Part shown: positions 8,076 through 16,736 of the stretch, piece after piece
How positions within the stretch are numbered: the stretch's first letter is position 1
Layout: each line of letters begins with the position of its first letter
NCBI RefSeq assembly: GCF_001552615.1
Contig: NZ_BCRN01000004.1
Coordinates: 1-64,000, forward strand
Reading direction: 5' to 3'
Length of the DNA stretch: 64,000 nt
Source: Millisia brevis NBRC 105863
Lineage (GTDB): Bacteria > Actinomycetota > Actinomycetes > Mycobacteriales > Mycobacteriaceae
The notes under the pieces: generated by a model
What the model was told of the DNA's origin: nothing
Database searches by the model: none
The model's input: only the letters and a program-made list of their open reading frames with translations
Position numbers and translations under genes: made by a program

Positions 8076-8831
8076 TCAGGGTTCGATGGTGAAGGACTTC
8101 AGGGCGCCGGAATAGGACTTCGGGAGCGGGTGGGCGAATTCGCCGCGGTCGGAGGTGCGCAGTCCGAGCCGCACGAGGCCTTCGACCAGCACCGTCGCGG
8201 CGGCGACCCCGTCGATGACCGGCACCCCGAGCTGCTTGGAGATCGCCTCGCAGAGGTCGGCCATGCCGGCGCAGCCGAGCACGATCACCTCGCTGCCGTC
8301 GGACTCCAGCGCGGCGGCGCAGGCGTCGGTGATGCGTTGCTGCGCAGCCGGATCGGATTCGAGTTCGAGGACGGGGATATCGCAGGCGTGGTAGCCGCCG
8401 CAGAAGCGGGCCATCCCGTAGTGGGCGGCGAGATCCTCGGCGCGGCCGATCGTGCGGTCGAGGGTGGTGACCACCGAGAAGCGGCGGCCCAGGAAGCTCG
8501 CGGTGTGCATCGCGGCCTCGGCGATGCCGATCACCGGCCCGCGGGCCAGCTCGCGGGCGGCGTCCAGACCGGGGTCGCCGAAGCAGGCGATCACGTAGCC
8601 CTGCACCCCGTCGGCGTCCCCGCGCCGGATCTCCTCGAGCAGACCCGGAACCGCGAGGGCTTCGTCGTAGTGGCTTTCGATCGAGGCGGGGCCCATCGAC
8701 GGGTTGACCGCATCGACGGAGGTGCCCGCGGCGACAACGCCGCGGGCACACCGCTCGATCAGGTCGGTCATCGACGCCGAGGTGTTCGGGTTGATGACGC
8801 GGATCTTCGGCGTGGTCACCTGGGTCTGCAC
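8076..8831 (-). CDS. hydantoin/allantoin racemase (Asp/Glu racemase superfamily)
   Basis: A 251-residue cofactor-independent racemase of the HyuE/HpxA group. The N-terminal INPNTS motif and the paired catalytic cysteines C83 (IACFGDPG) and C187 (VLGCAGMAD) are present. Family members racemise 5-substituted hydantoins or allantoin so that one enantiomer can be hydrolysed. It starts 5 bp after the stop of the NCS1 permease gene on the same strand, so permease and racemase form an operon. No hydantoinase or allantoinase lies next door, so the hydrolytic step must be encoded elsewhere. GTG 8831 was chosen; GTG 8819 is the alternative. Confidence 0.85.
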   Translation of the reverse strand: MQTQVTTPKIRVINPNTSASMTDLIERCARGVVAAGTSVDAVNPSMGPASIESHYDEALAVPGLLEEIRRGDADGVQGYVIACFGDPGLDAARELARGPVIGIAEAAMHTASFLGRRFSVVTTLDRTIGRAEDLAAHYGMARFCGGYHACDIPVLELESDPAAQQRITDACAAALESDGSEVIVLGCAGMADLCEAISKQLGVPVIDGVAAATVLVEGLVRLGLRTSDRGEFAHPLPKSYSGALKSFTIEP

Positions 8832-8836
8832 ACGCC

Positions 8837-10396
8837 TCAGGATGCCGGCTGGGCGTCGGGGAAGTTGGTCACCGCGAGCTTGGTCCGGGTGGCCAGCAGG
8901 TAGTACACCGCGAATCCCACACCGCAGCCGATGAACCAGCTGTACTTCGACGCGGTGGACATGCCCGGGATCTCGGGGATCGCCGCGACCGCCCCGTTGA
9001 ACAGCACGGTGAACATCGCCAGCGCCGCACCGGCGATCGTCGCGTAGACCGCAGCCGGATTGTAGCCCTTGTTGTACCAGTAGGCGCCGGTGGGTGAGAG
9101 GGTGAACAGGGCGTCGATGTCGACGTGCTGCTTGCGGACCAGGTAGTAGTCGGCGATCAGCACGCCGAACAGCGGCCCGATGAACGCGCCCAGGGTCTCG
9201 AGCGTCAGGTGGATGACCTCCGGGTTGTTGTACAGATTCCACGGGGTCAGCAGCACCGAACCGACGGCGGCGATCATGCCGCCCGCCCGCCAGCTGATCC
9301 GCTGCGGATCGACATTCGAGAAGTCGAACGCGGGCGAGATGAAGTTGGCGACGATATTGATGCCGATCGTGGCGATGGCAAAGGTCAACGCGCCGAGCAC
9401 GATCGCAAAGGTGTTGTCGATCCGGGCGACCGTCTCGACCGGGTCGGTGATCAGCTCACCGAAGACCGGCACCGTCAGCGACGCGGTGATGACCACCAGG
9501 AGCGAGAAGACCAGGAAGTTGACCGGCAGGCCGAGGAAGTTGCCGCGCTTGACCGCGTCGAACGACTTTCCGTAGCGGGAGAAGTCGCCGAAGTTGAGCA
9601 TCGGGCCGGAGAAGTAGGACACGACCAGCGCAATCGCGCTGAGCATCACCGGAATCGACGACAGGCCGGTGTGCTCCACCTCGCCGAGGGTCAGGTTGAT
9701 CGATCCCCAACCGGCGCGATAGATCAGGTAGCCGGCGAGGATGAACATCACGACGTAGACCGCCGGGCCGCAGAAGTCGATGAACTTGCGGATCGATTCC
9801 ATACCGCGCCAGAAGACCGCCGCCTGCAGGACCCACAGCAGGGCGAACGATGCCCACCCCAGAGCGGGCAATCCGAGGAATCCGTACTGGGCGACGTCCG
9901 CGTACGGAGCGAGCGACGGGAACAGTTTGATCAGCACGACATCCAATGCCGCGGATGCGAGATATGTCTGAATTCCGTACCAGGCGACCGCGATGAGGCC
10001 GCGAATAATCGCCGGAATATTCGCCCCCTTGACGCCGAAAACCGATCGGCAGATCACCGGATAGGGAACGCCGGCCGCCTGGGACGGCTTCGCGACGAGA
10101 TTGCAGAAGAAGTAGACGATGACGATGCCGACCAGCAGGGCGACGAGCACCTGCCAACTCGCCAGTCCGAGGGCGAATAGTGAACCGGCCGTGACGTATC
10201 CGCCGACGCTGTGTACATCGGACATCCAGAACGCAAAGATGTTGTACGACGTCCAGGTTTGCTTCTTCAGAGGAGCGAGGTCCTCGTTGGTCAACGCCGG
10301 GTCGTAACTCGGCTTGATGACCACTGCTCCGTTGTGTGCGCTGGATGATCCGTCGTCGACGGGCGAACCCGTCGGAGCGGCAGACGTATCGGACAT
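8837..10396 (-). CDS. NCS1 nucleobase/hydantoin/allantoin permease
   Basis: A membrane protein of about 519 residues with 12 predicted helices. It has the NCS1 hallmark near the first helix (KKQTWTSYNIFAFWMSDVHSVGGY) and the YGKSFDAVKRGNFLG loop. NCS1 carriers import purines, allantoin, hydantoins or thiamine with sodium or protons. The racemase directly downstream favours hydantoin or allantoin. ATG 10396 was preferred because the upstream extension is not transporter-like. A GntR/FCD regulator gene lies upstream on the same strand. Confidence 0.88.
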   Translation of the reverse strand: MSDTSAAPTGSPVDDGSSSAHNGAVVIKPSYDPALTNEDLAPLKKQTWTSYNIFAFWMSDVHSVGGYVTAGSLFALGLASWQVLVALLVGIVIVYFFCNLVAKPSQAAGVPYPVICRSVFGVKGANIPAIIRGLIAVAWYGIQTYLASAALDVVLIKLFPSLAPYADVAQYGFLGLPALGWASFALLWVLQAAVFWRGMESIRKFIDFCGPAVYVVMFILAGYLIYRAGWGSINLTLGEVEHTGLSSIPVMLSAIALVVSYFSGPMLNFGDFSRYGKSFDAVKRGNFLGLPVNFLVFSLLVVITASLTVPVFGELITDPVETVARIDNTFAIVLGALTFAIATIGINIVANFISPAFDFSNVDPQRISWRAGGMIAAVGSVLLTPWNLYNNPEVIHLTLETLGAFIGPLFGVLIADYYLVRKQHVDIDALFTLSPTGAYWYNKGYNPAAVYATIAGAALAMFTVLFNGAVAAIPEIPGMSTASKYSWFIGCGVGFAVYYLLATRTKLAVTNFPDAQPAS

Positions 10397-10515
10397 GGCG
10401 TTATCCGTTCGTAGCAGAGCTGTGGGGAATTCGGCAGCATTGACGGCCACAAGTAATAGGACTGGAGATTATGACCGCCCTGTTGCTGGTCGGTTAGATC
10501 GAGTTGCCGCCGTGT

Positions 10516-10538
10516 TTCCCGAAAGATATATCCGGGAA
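10516..10538. promoter_or_regulatory. inverted repeat upstream of the NCS1 gene
   Basis: TTCCCG and CGGGAA flank 11 AT-rich bases in the 186-bp gap between the GntR regulator and the permease. It could be the end of the regulator transcript or an operator. The AT-rich surroundings suggest a promoter region, but no clear -35/-10 pair was identified. Confidence 0.3.
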
Positions 10539-10582
10539 TTACCGGACGAATTGCCGCTTATGTCCGAAAATGATAAAGAATT

Positions 10583-11293
10583 CTACGGTGCCAACAAGCC
10601 GATATCGGTGGGCAGCGTCGTCAACACCGCGTTGAGCCGGCGATTGTGTTCCTTGGCCGCGGCCAGCAGCGCGTCCTCGTCGCCGGAGACGAAAGCGTCG
10701 AGCATCTCCGCGTGATCGGCGTGCAGACGGTGCCGGTTCTCCGCGGTCACGTGCACCATCGGCTGGACCGGTTCGGTGACGTTCCACGCCGAGTCGAGCA
10801 TGTGCAGCAGGCGGACCATCCGGGACGGTCGGACCAGCGCGATGTGGAACTCCCGCGAGAGGCGGTGATAGGCGAGCGGGTCCTGCGCCTCGAGCGCGCC
10901 GCTCATCGCCTCGTGCACCCGCCGGGCCTCGGCCCGTTCGGCGTCGCCGGCCGCCGGCACGGCCGCCGCCAGCGCCGCGATCTCGAGCGATTCCCGAACG
11001 ATGTACAGCTCCCGCAACTCCTGGGCGGTCAACTGCGCCACGGCGTAGCCACCGCGCGGGGTGTGCTGGACGAGGCCCTCACCCTGGAGGGTCTTGAGGG
11101 CCTCGCGGATCGGGATCGGGCTGACCCCGAAGACCGTGGCGACCTCACCGACGGGGATCAGGCTGCCCGGCGGAACGCCGCCGTGCAGGATCGCGCGGCG
11201 GATCTCGTCGAGAATCTCGGCTCCGGACCCGCCGCGGCGGGAGACCGAGAGGGCCGCGACCAGGGGGGAGCGTCGTCGGTGCGGCGGAGCCAT
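10583..11293 (-). CDS. GntR/FCD family transcriptional regulator
   Basis: A 236-residue FadR-subfamily repressor. The winged helix (about residues 22-90) contains PIREALKTLQGEGLV and the wing PRGGYAV. An all-helical FCD ligand domain follows, with the usual metal-binding Asp/His residues spread over 120-215 (FHIAL; HADHAEML). Such regulators commonly sense organic acids or catabolic intermediates. It lies upstream of and co-oriented with the NCS1 permease and racemase genes, which it probably controls. Confidence 0.9.
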   Translation of the reverse strand: MAPPHRRRSPLVAALSVSRRGGSGAEILDEIRRAILHGGVPPGSLIPVGEVATVFGVSPIPIREALKTLQGEGLVQHTPRGGYAVAQLTAQELRELYIVRESLEIAALAAAVPAAGDAERAEARRVHEAMSGALEAQDPLAYHRLSREFHIALVRPSRMVRLLHMLDSAWNVTEPVQPMVHVTAENRHRLHADHAEMLDAFVSGDEDALLAAAKEHNRRLNAVLTTLPTDIGLLAP

Positions 11294-11370
11294 CCGCCAA
11301 GCCTAGCGGTCCGCGGCGGCCGATACGGTGTGGCCGAGGGCGGGCCGGGCGGTCGGAAGGGTGTGTCGAG

Positions 11371-12573
11371 GTGACGGGTGAATCCGGCGGACGGGTCCGC
11401 GACGCGGGCGCGGCCGCGGTGCCGGTGGTTCTGATTCTGTTGGTGGCGCTCACCCTGCGTCCGGCGTTGACCTCCGTCGGGCCGGTCCTCCCGTGGCTCG
11501 GCGCCGACGAGGGTCTCGGGGAGACCGCGCTCGGGCTGCTGGTCGCGCTGCCCCTGGTCGCCTTTGCGATCGTCTCGCCGCTGGTGCATAGGTGGTCCGG
11601 ACGGCTCGGCATCGAGCGGACCATCGCGGTAGCGATGGTGGTGTTGACCGTCGGGACGGTGCTGCGGTCCTACGGTGGGGCGCCCGGTCTCTGGATCGGC
11701 ACCCTGGTGACGGGCGGGGCCATCGCGGTCGGCAATGTGCTGGTGCCCGCGGTGATCCGCCGCGACCACCGCTCCCGGGTATCGCGCACCACCGGCCTGT
11801 TCTCGGCGTCGATGGTCACCGCCGCCGGCCTCGCCTCGGCGTTGGCCGTACCGATCGCGCAGGGCACCGATTGGCGCTTCGCGTTGGCGATCTGGGCCGG
11901 CCTGTCGGTGCTGGTCGGGCTGGCGTGGTTGCCGCGGGCGCGGCGATCGGCCGGCGACCGTCCGACGGTCCACGTGCCGACGGAACCGGGCGACAGCGTG
12001 TGGCGCCGACCGACGGCCTGGCTGGTCACCGCGTATATGGGCGTGCAGTCCACCAGCTTCTACATCCTGGTCAACTGGCTGCCCAGTATCGAGCAGGCCG
12101 CCGGGATCTCCCTGTCGGTCGCCGGGGTGCACCTGCTGATCTACCAGGTGGTCGGCGTCTTCGCCGGAATGGCCGTGCCGCTGCTGATGCGCGGCGAGAG
12201 CCAGACGACCGCGGCCGTCGGCAGTGCGGTCCCGATGGTGATCGCCGCGGCGGGGTTGATCCTGGCGCCGCAGTTGGCGGTGCTGTGGATCTTCTGTGCC
12301 GGGGTCGCCTCGGGGGCGGCGCTGGTGGTCGCGCTGTCGCTGATCGCCCTGCGCAGCCGAGCCGAACACGAGACCGCGCGACTGTCGGGCATGGCGCAAT
12401 CGGTCGGATACGGATTTGCGGCCCTGGGACCGATCGTCACCGGTTACCTGGCGCAGCGCACCGGCGGGTGGGAGGCATCGCTGCTGGTGATCGCCGGCCT
12501 GGGGGTGGCGCAGGTGATCATCGGATTCGCCGTCGGCCGGGATCGGTCGGCGCGACCGGTCGCGGGGCGGTGA
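11371..12573 (+). CDS. CynX/NimT-family MFS transporter
   Basis: A 400-residue, 12-helix MFS carrier. The opening LALTLRPALTSVGPVL and the segment ITGYLAQRTGGW are typical of the CynX/NimT group, whose few characterised members handle cyanate, nitroimidazoles or glucose-related solutes. The GTG at 11371 follows GGAAGGG by about 12 bases. It is divergent from the GntR gene (77 bp) and its stop is only 4 bp from the stop of the next MFS gene on the other strand. The substrate is unknown. Confidence 0.82.
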   Translation: MTGESGGRVRDAGAAAVPVVLILLVALTLRPALTSVGPVLPWLGADEGLGETALGLLVALPLVAFAIVSPLVHRWSGRLGIERTIAVAMVVLTVGTVLRSYGGAPGLWIGTLVTGGAIAVGNVLVPAVIRRDHRSRVSRTTGLFSASMVTAAGLASALAVPIAQGTDWRFALAIWAGLSVLVGLAWLPRARRSAGDRPTVHVPTEPGDSVWRRPTAWLVTAYMGVQSTSFYILVNWLPSIEQAAGISLSVAGVHLLIYQVVGVFAGMAVPLLMRGESQTTAAVGSAVPMVIAAAGLILAPQLAVLWIFCAGVASGAALVVALSLIALRSRAEHETARLSGMAQSVGYGFAALGPIVTGYLAQRTGGWEASLLVIAGLGVAQVIIGFAVGRDRSARPVAGR

Positions 12574-12577
12574 CCGG

Positions 12578-13840
12578 TCAGGCGCCCGATGTCGGAGGTC
12601 GGCCGGCGCCCGAGATCGCGCCGACGGCGGTGATCACCGCGCAGATCAGGACCGCGACGACGACGCCGTGGAGCAGGTCGACGATCGACAGCCGCAGTGC
12701 CAACCACGACAACAGGGCGGGCAACGCGAAGCCCAGATAGGTCAGGGCGTAGTAGAGACCGGTCAGCCCCGCGAGGTTGTGGGGGCCCGCCATCGCCTGC
12801 ACCTCGATGAGACCGGACAGCATGCAGACCCCGAAGGCGCAGCCGAGCAGGATCGCGGCGACCACCGTCAGCCACGGGGAGACCGGGTCGGTATTGACCG
12901 CCAGCACGACCGTGCCGATCGCCAACAGCACCAGACCGACCGCGCCGGAGGCGCCCCGGGTGACCGCCATCAGCCGGCGCACCCCGCTTTGAATCAGCAG
13001 GCCGGCGCCCAGCGAGACCAGCGACAGCATGCCGGCGAAGGCGATCCCGTAGCTGCCGAGCCGGTCGGCGGCCAGCGCCGGTGCCACGGCGAAGGCCAGC
13101 GCCGGCGCGGCGAAGACCCACGGCGCCATCGGCACGACCACCAGCCAGAAACGGCGGCGATATCCGGGCGGAACCGCGATGTCGACCACCAACGAGGTGA
13201 CCTCGGCGTCGAACGAGCGCGTCTCCGGCACCCGGAACAGCAGGCACGCGGCCGCCGCGGTCGCACCGACCTGGACGACATAGGGCAGCACCGTCGGCCA
13301 CGGCGCCCACTGCGCCAGGGCGCCGGCGACCACCGCGCCGAGCATGAAGCCGGCGGTCATGGTCAGCGATGCGCGCCGCGCGGCCGTGGCTGCGGGCACC
13401 CCCACCGACAGTTCCTTGATCCAGGACGTGCCGACGACCATCCCGATCCCGACCGAGCATCCGGAGATCAACCGCCCGAGCATCATCATCGCCGGCGTGG
13501 CGCTGCCGAGGGCCAGCACGATCGCCGCGATCAGGCACAGCGCCAACGCCACGTTGATCAGCGGTTTGCGGCCGTACCGGTCGGACAGGGACCCGGCGAC
13601 GATGAAGGTGGGGATGATCCCGAGGATGTAGGCGCCGAAGAAGAGGTCGACCTCGAGGGTGGAGTACCCCTCGACCTGCCGATAGAGCAGCAACAGCGGG
13701 GTGAACTGGTTGCCCGCCCAGGCGAGCATCAACACCGTCGGCATCGCGGCGAGCCAGGTGCGAGCGCCTATGGTGCGGCCCGCAGTGCCGGGGGACCCGG
13801 TTCGGTCCGCAGGGCCGGGGGACCGCCGGTAACCGACCAC
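12578..13840 (-). CDS. MFS transporter
   Basis: A 12-helix major facilitator of about 420 residues. The loop between helices 2 and 3 reads GSLSDRYGRKP, the classical MFS motif A. The centre has a long polar loop (VPETRSFDAEVTS). The weak relationship is to sugar/aromatic-acid type porters; the substrate is not deducible. The start is uncertain: GTG 13840 leaves a 34-residue polar N-terminus, and the frame continues open to 13966. It converges tightly with the CynX-like gene. Confidence 0.78.
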   Translation of the reverse strand: MVGYRRSPGPADRTGSPGTAGRTIGARTWLAAMPTVLMLAWAGNQFTPLLLLYRQVEGYSTLEVDLFFGAYILGIIPTFIVAGSLSDRYGRKPLINVALALCLIAAIVLALGSATPAMMMLGRLISGCSVGIGMVVGTSWIKELSVGVPAATAARRASLTMTAGFMLGAVVAGALAQWAPWPTVLPYVVQVGATAAAACLLFRVPETRSFDAEVTSLVVDIAVPPGYRRRFWLVVVPMAPWVFAAPALAFAVAPALAADRLGSYGIAFAGMLSLVSLGAGLLIQSGVRRLMAVTRGASGAVGLVLLAIGTVVLAVNTDPVSPWLTVVAAILLGCAFGVCMLSGLIEVQAMAGPHNLAGLTGLYYALTYLGFALPALLSWLALRLSIVDLLHGVVVAVLICAVITAVGAISGAGRPPTSGA

Positions 13841-14064
13841 GCCCGAGACGATACCGACGGCGTGCGCGGTCGCCGGCCGCTTTCGTACACAACGGGCGTA
13901 TGTCCGCAGCGGCCCATTCCATCGGCATGACGACGGCCGGCCGGTTGTCGACGGCGTGCCGGCCACTCGGGTGAGACGTCCGGTCGACAGACCCGATCAC
14001 GAGGCAGCCGGGCGCCGCCGTGGTTTCGATCGGCAGCGCCCGCCGTGTTCCGACCCGCGAGTAA

Positions 14065-14080
14065 CTTACCGTGCGGTAAG
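14065..14080. promoter_or_regulatory. TetR-type operator palindrome
   Basis: CTTACCGTGCGGTAAG is a perfect 7-bp inverted repeat around TG, the form typical of TetR-family operators. It ends 9 bases before the GTG of the hotdog gene, so a bound repressor would cover the transcription or translation start. No TetR gene lies in this window, so the regulator would act from elsewhere. Confidence 0.6.
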
Positions 14081-14089
14081 GTCGCGGAT

Positions 14090-14572
14090 GTGAGCGCAAC
14101 CACCCCCACGTACGCCGCCTGGCGCCGCCTGCCCTCGAATGCGATCGGCTCGATTCTCTTCTCGGCGGCTATGTGTGCCCGGGTCCCGTACTTCGCGACG
14201 ATCCTGCCGAGGGTGCGAGAGCTGCGACCGGGCTACTGCGAGGTGACCGCGCCGAAGTGGTTCGGCGTCTACAACCACATTCACACCTTCCACGCGATCG
14301 CCGCCTGCAATCTGGCCGAGACCGCGATGGGCATGCTGGCCGAGGCGACCGTGCCGACCACCCACCGCTGGCTTCCGAAGGGGATGACCGTCGAGTACAC
14401 CGCCAAGGCGACCTCCTCGTTGCGGGCGATCGCGCAGCTCGATACCCCGGACTTTTCGACGATCACCGCGCAGTCGGGCGGGCGGGAGATCGAGGTGCCG
14501 ATCTCGATCACCGACCGATCCGGCGCCGAGGTGGTCGCCGCCGTCATCCGCATCTGGGTGACCGCCGCCTGA
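14090..14572 (+). CDS. DUF4442/PaaI-like hotdog-fold protein
   Basis: A 160-residue single-domain protein similar to the PaaI-type thioesterase superfamily. The helix region FHAIAACNLAETAMGMLAEA corresponds to the central hotdog helix, followed by five strands (WLPKGMTVEYTAKATSSLRAIAQLD). The usual catalytic Asp/Glu of active thioesterases is not obvious, as in many DUF4442 proteins, so enzymatic activity is unproven. The GTG at 14090 is preceded by AAGG. A perfect TetR-type palindrome overlaps its start region, linking it by inference to acyl-CoA or lipid-responsive control. Confidence 0.75.
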   Translation: MSATTPTYAAWRRLPSNAIGSILFSAAMCARVPYFATILPRVRELRPGYCEVTAPKWFGVYNHIHTFHAIAACNLAETAMGMLAEATVPTTHRWLPKGMTVEYTAKATSSLRAIAQLDTPDFSTITAQSGGREIEVPISITDRSGAEVVAAVIRIWVTAA

Positions 14573-14668
14573 CCGTCGCCTCCCGATGGATACCGCTCGG
14601 CGGATGCCTGTCGCTCGAGCGCTGCGGCACGTTCCGGACCGGACACCCGGTTGGAGCATCATCCGGAG

Positions 14669-14688
14669 TGACACCCATTTCGGTGTCA
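14669..14688. promoter_or_regulatory. inverted repeat upstream of the LuxR-type regulator
   Basis: TGACACC and GGTGTCA flank six bases in the AT-richer 236-bp gap before the regulator gene. It is a candidate operator about 120 bp upstream of the ATG; the binding protein is unknown. Confidence 0.35.
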
Positions 14689-14808
14689 TTCACGCGATTC
14701 TTTGAACGGCTCGCCCGGACCGATCGCCTGCTAGAGTTTCCGTTTAATTCGACCCTCGACGCGAAAGAATGTCGGGGATCAATCGAGACATATTCAACCG
14801 GGGGCTCC

Positions 14809-15594
14809 ATGTCGACCACGGCTATCGGTAACGGAACGGATTTCGAAACGGATCGGGCGAATCGCTGCGATTCACATATGCGGGAGGTTCCTATTCCGGC
14901 CGATCCCGTCGGGGATCGCATCTGTCGGCTGGGTGCCGTCGACGATCACGATGTGATGATCGCCGGGCTGCGCAGCCTGCTCGCCGACTACGGCGACGTC
15001 CGACTGGAGGCCGGTGCGCGCACCGTCGATCAGTTGTTGTCCGGCGGCACCGCTCTCGATGTCGTCCTGCTCGACCTGCGGTTGGCCGACGGCAGCGTCC
15101 CGGAGGCGAACATCCAGCGTCTCGCCGAGGCGGGCGTCAAGGTGCTGGTCTACACCTCCGGTGAGGATCCCTATTTGATGCGTTCGGCGTTGCGGGCCGG
15201 CGCCGGCGGGGTGATCCTCAAGTCCGAATCGGTCGAATTGATCGTCGGGGCGATTCGTCAGATCTATCACGACGGCAACGTGATGGGCACCGATCTCGCG
15301 CTGGCCATCGACGGCGACGAGGACTTCACCAATGTGCATCTGAGCCCGCAACAGCGTCGGGTCCTCGAGCTCTACGCGTCCGGCGAAACGGTCGGTCGGG
15401 TTGGTCGCATGACGGGATTGTCGGTGGACACCGTCAATGGCTATCTGATGCGCATTCGCCAGAAGTACGCCCAAGCGGGTCGTCCGGCGCAAACGAAGAC
15501 CGAGTTGTTGAAAAGGGCGCTGGAGGATGGGTGGCTGCCGATTCCACGAGTAGCACGGCGTTGGCAGCGCGGGGTGGCGCCCGGGAGCGCCTGA
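14809..15594 (+). CDS. LuxR-type response regulator
   Basis: A 261-residue regulator with a 40-residue N-terminal tail, a receiver domain (AVDDHDVMIAGL; phospho-acceptor in DVVLLDLRLADG; Lys in VILKSES) and a C-terminal LuxR/NarL-type helix-turn-helix (LSPQQRRVLELYASGETVGRVGRMTGLSVDTVNGYL). It is the first gene of a tight three-gene unit with a kinase and a kinase-like protein; the kinase frame opens 64 bases before this stop. ATG 14809 was chosen, and ATG 14878 would remove the tail. Its targets are unknown. Confidence 0.88.
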   Translation: MSTTAIGNGTDFETDRANRCDSHMREVPIPADPVGDRICRLGAVDDHDVMIAGLRSLLADYGDVRLEAGARTVDQLLSGGTALDVVLLDLRLADGSVPEANIQRLAEAGVKVLVYTSGEDPYLMRSALRAGAGGVILKSESVELIVGAIRQIYHDGNVMGTDLALAIDGDEDFTNVHLSPQQRRVLELYASGETVGRVGRMTGLSVDTVNGYLMRIRQKYAQAGRPAQTKTELLKRALEDGWLPIPRVARRWQRGVAPGSA

Positions 15595-16736
15595 CCGTTC
15601 TACTCGCTCGCTTCATCGGCGGTGGGTATGTGGCGTTTCTGATACTGCTCGCGCCGAGTATTCGGCGGGAGTATCACGAATATGCCCCCTGGTGGCCGGT
15701 CCCGGCGGTGGTGCTGACCTTCGGGCCGCCGGTGTGGATGATGTGGGCGAGCCTGCGTGGCGACCGCGTCGGCGTGGGTCGGGCGGCGATCGCTTGTGCT
15801 GTCGGGTACGGGATCGCGGCCGTCACCTGGCCCCTCGCGTGGAACGGAGAGGTGCTGGGCGAAGCACCTCAACCCCCCTGGTTGGGGATGATTCCCGGGT
15901 TGCCGGCGCTGGCGTTGGCCCTGGTGGCCAGGATGCCCGTGGCGGCGCCCTATGCGGTGGTCACCATAGTGGTGACCGAGTGGTCCGAGTTCACGCGGAT
16001 CCCCGGGCCGACGATGCTGCCGCAGATCCTTTCGGGTGCCGGCTTCAGCCTGATCTATGCCACCGCGGTCCGGATGCTGCTGCGCACCGCACAACTGCTC
16101 GACAACACCCGGCGAACCAGCCGCGAGCTCGCGGTGGCCGCGTCGGCGAAGCGGGCGGAGGCGGACGAGCGGGCGCGTTTCGACGCCCTCACCCACGACT
16201 GGGTGATGTCGACGCTGCTGTCGGCGGCCCGCGGCCCGACCGATCCCGCCGTGCGCCGGCAGGCCCGCGACGCGATCGAACGGCTCGAGGGGCTGCGCGG
16301 CGGAGTCCTCCCGGATGGCACGCTCGACGGGGAAGCGGTTGCCGCGCAGCTGCGCTCGGCGGTGACGTCGTTCGACCCGCTGCGCTCCGCGACGATAGAC
16401 GTGGTGGTCGAACGCGACGGTGACGGGGAGTACCCGGCCGACGCGGTGGCGGCCCTCGGCGCCGCCACCGCCGAGGCGGCCCGCAACAGTCTGCGGCATG
16501 CGGGAGCCGATGCGCGGCGGTCGGTCGACATCACGCTGCTGCCGGCGGCGATCCTCGTGGTGATTCTGGATGACGGGATCGGCTTCGATCCCGCCCGGGT
16601 GCCGCCGGATCGGCTCGGCGTCACCGCTGCGATCCGCCAGCAGATGGCGACGGTGCCCGGCGGATCCGCCGAGGTGAACTCCGCCCCGGGGCGCGGGACA
16701 CGCGTCACCCTGCGGTGGGCGGCGGACGATGCCTGA
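15531..16736 (+). CDS. sensor histidine kinase
   Basis: A 401-residue membrane kinase with about six hydrophobic segments (residues 25-185) and little outside the membrane. A short helical dimerisation region follows, with the phospho-acceptor motif LTHDW (His222, Asp223), then a HATPase domain with the N-box AARNSLRHAG near 320, DDGIGFD and GRGTRVTLRW. The His-Asp arrangement fits kinases that signal to NarL-type regulators. GTG 15531 follows GGAGG by 4 bases. The gene overlaps the regulator by 64 bases and the next gene by 8, so the three are one operon. The signal may be membrane stress, an inference from the intramembrane sensor. Confidence 0.85.
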   Translation: MAADSTSSTALAARGGARERLTVLLARFIGGGYVAFLILLAPSIRREYHEYAPWWPVPAVVLTFGPPVWMMWASLRGDRVGVGRAAIACAVGYGIAAVTWPLAWNGEVLGEAPQPPWLGMIPGLPALALALVARMPVAAPYAVVTIVVTEWSEFTRIPGPTMLPQILSGAGFSLIYATAVRMLLRTAQLLDNTRRTSRELAVAASAKRAEADERARFDALTHDWVMSTLLSAARGPTDPAVRRQARDAIERLEGLRGGVLPDGTLDGEAVAAQLRSAVTSFDPLRSATIDVVVERDGDGEYPADAVAALGAATAEAARNSLRHAGADARRSVDITLLPAAILVVILDDGIGFDPARVPPDRLGVTAAIRQQMATVPGGSAEVNSAPGRGTRVTLRWAADDA

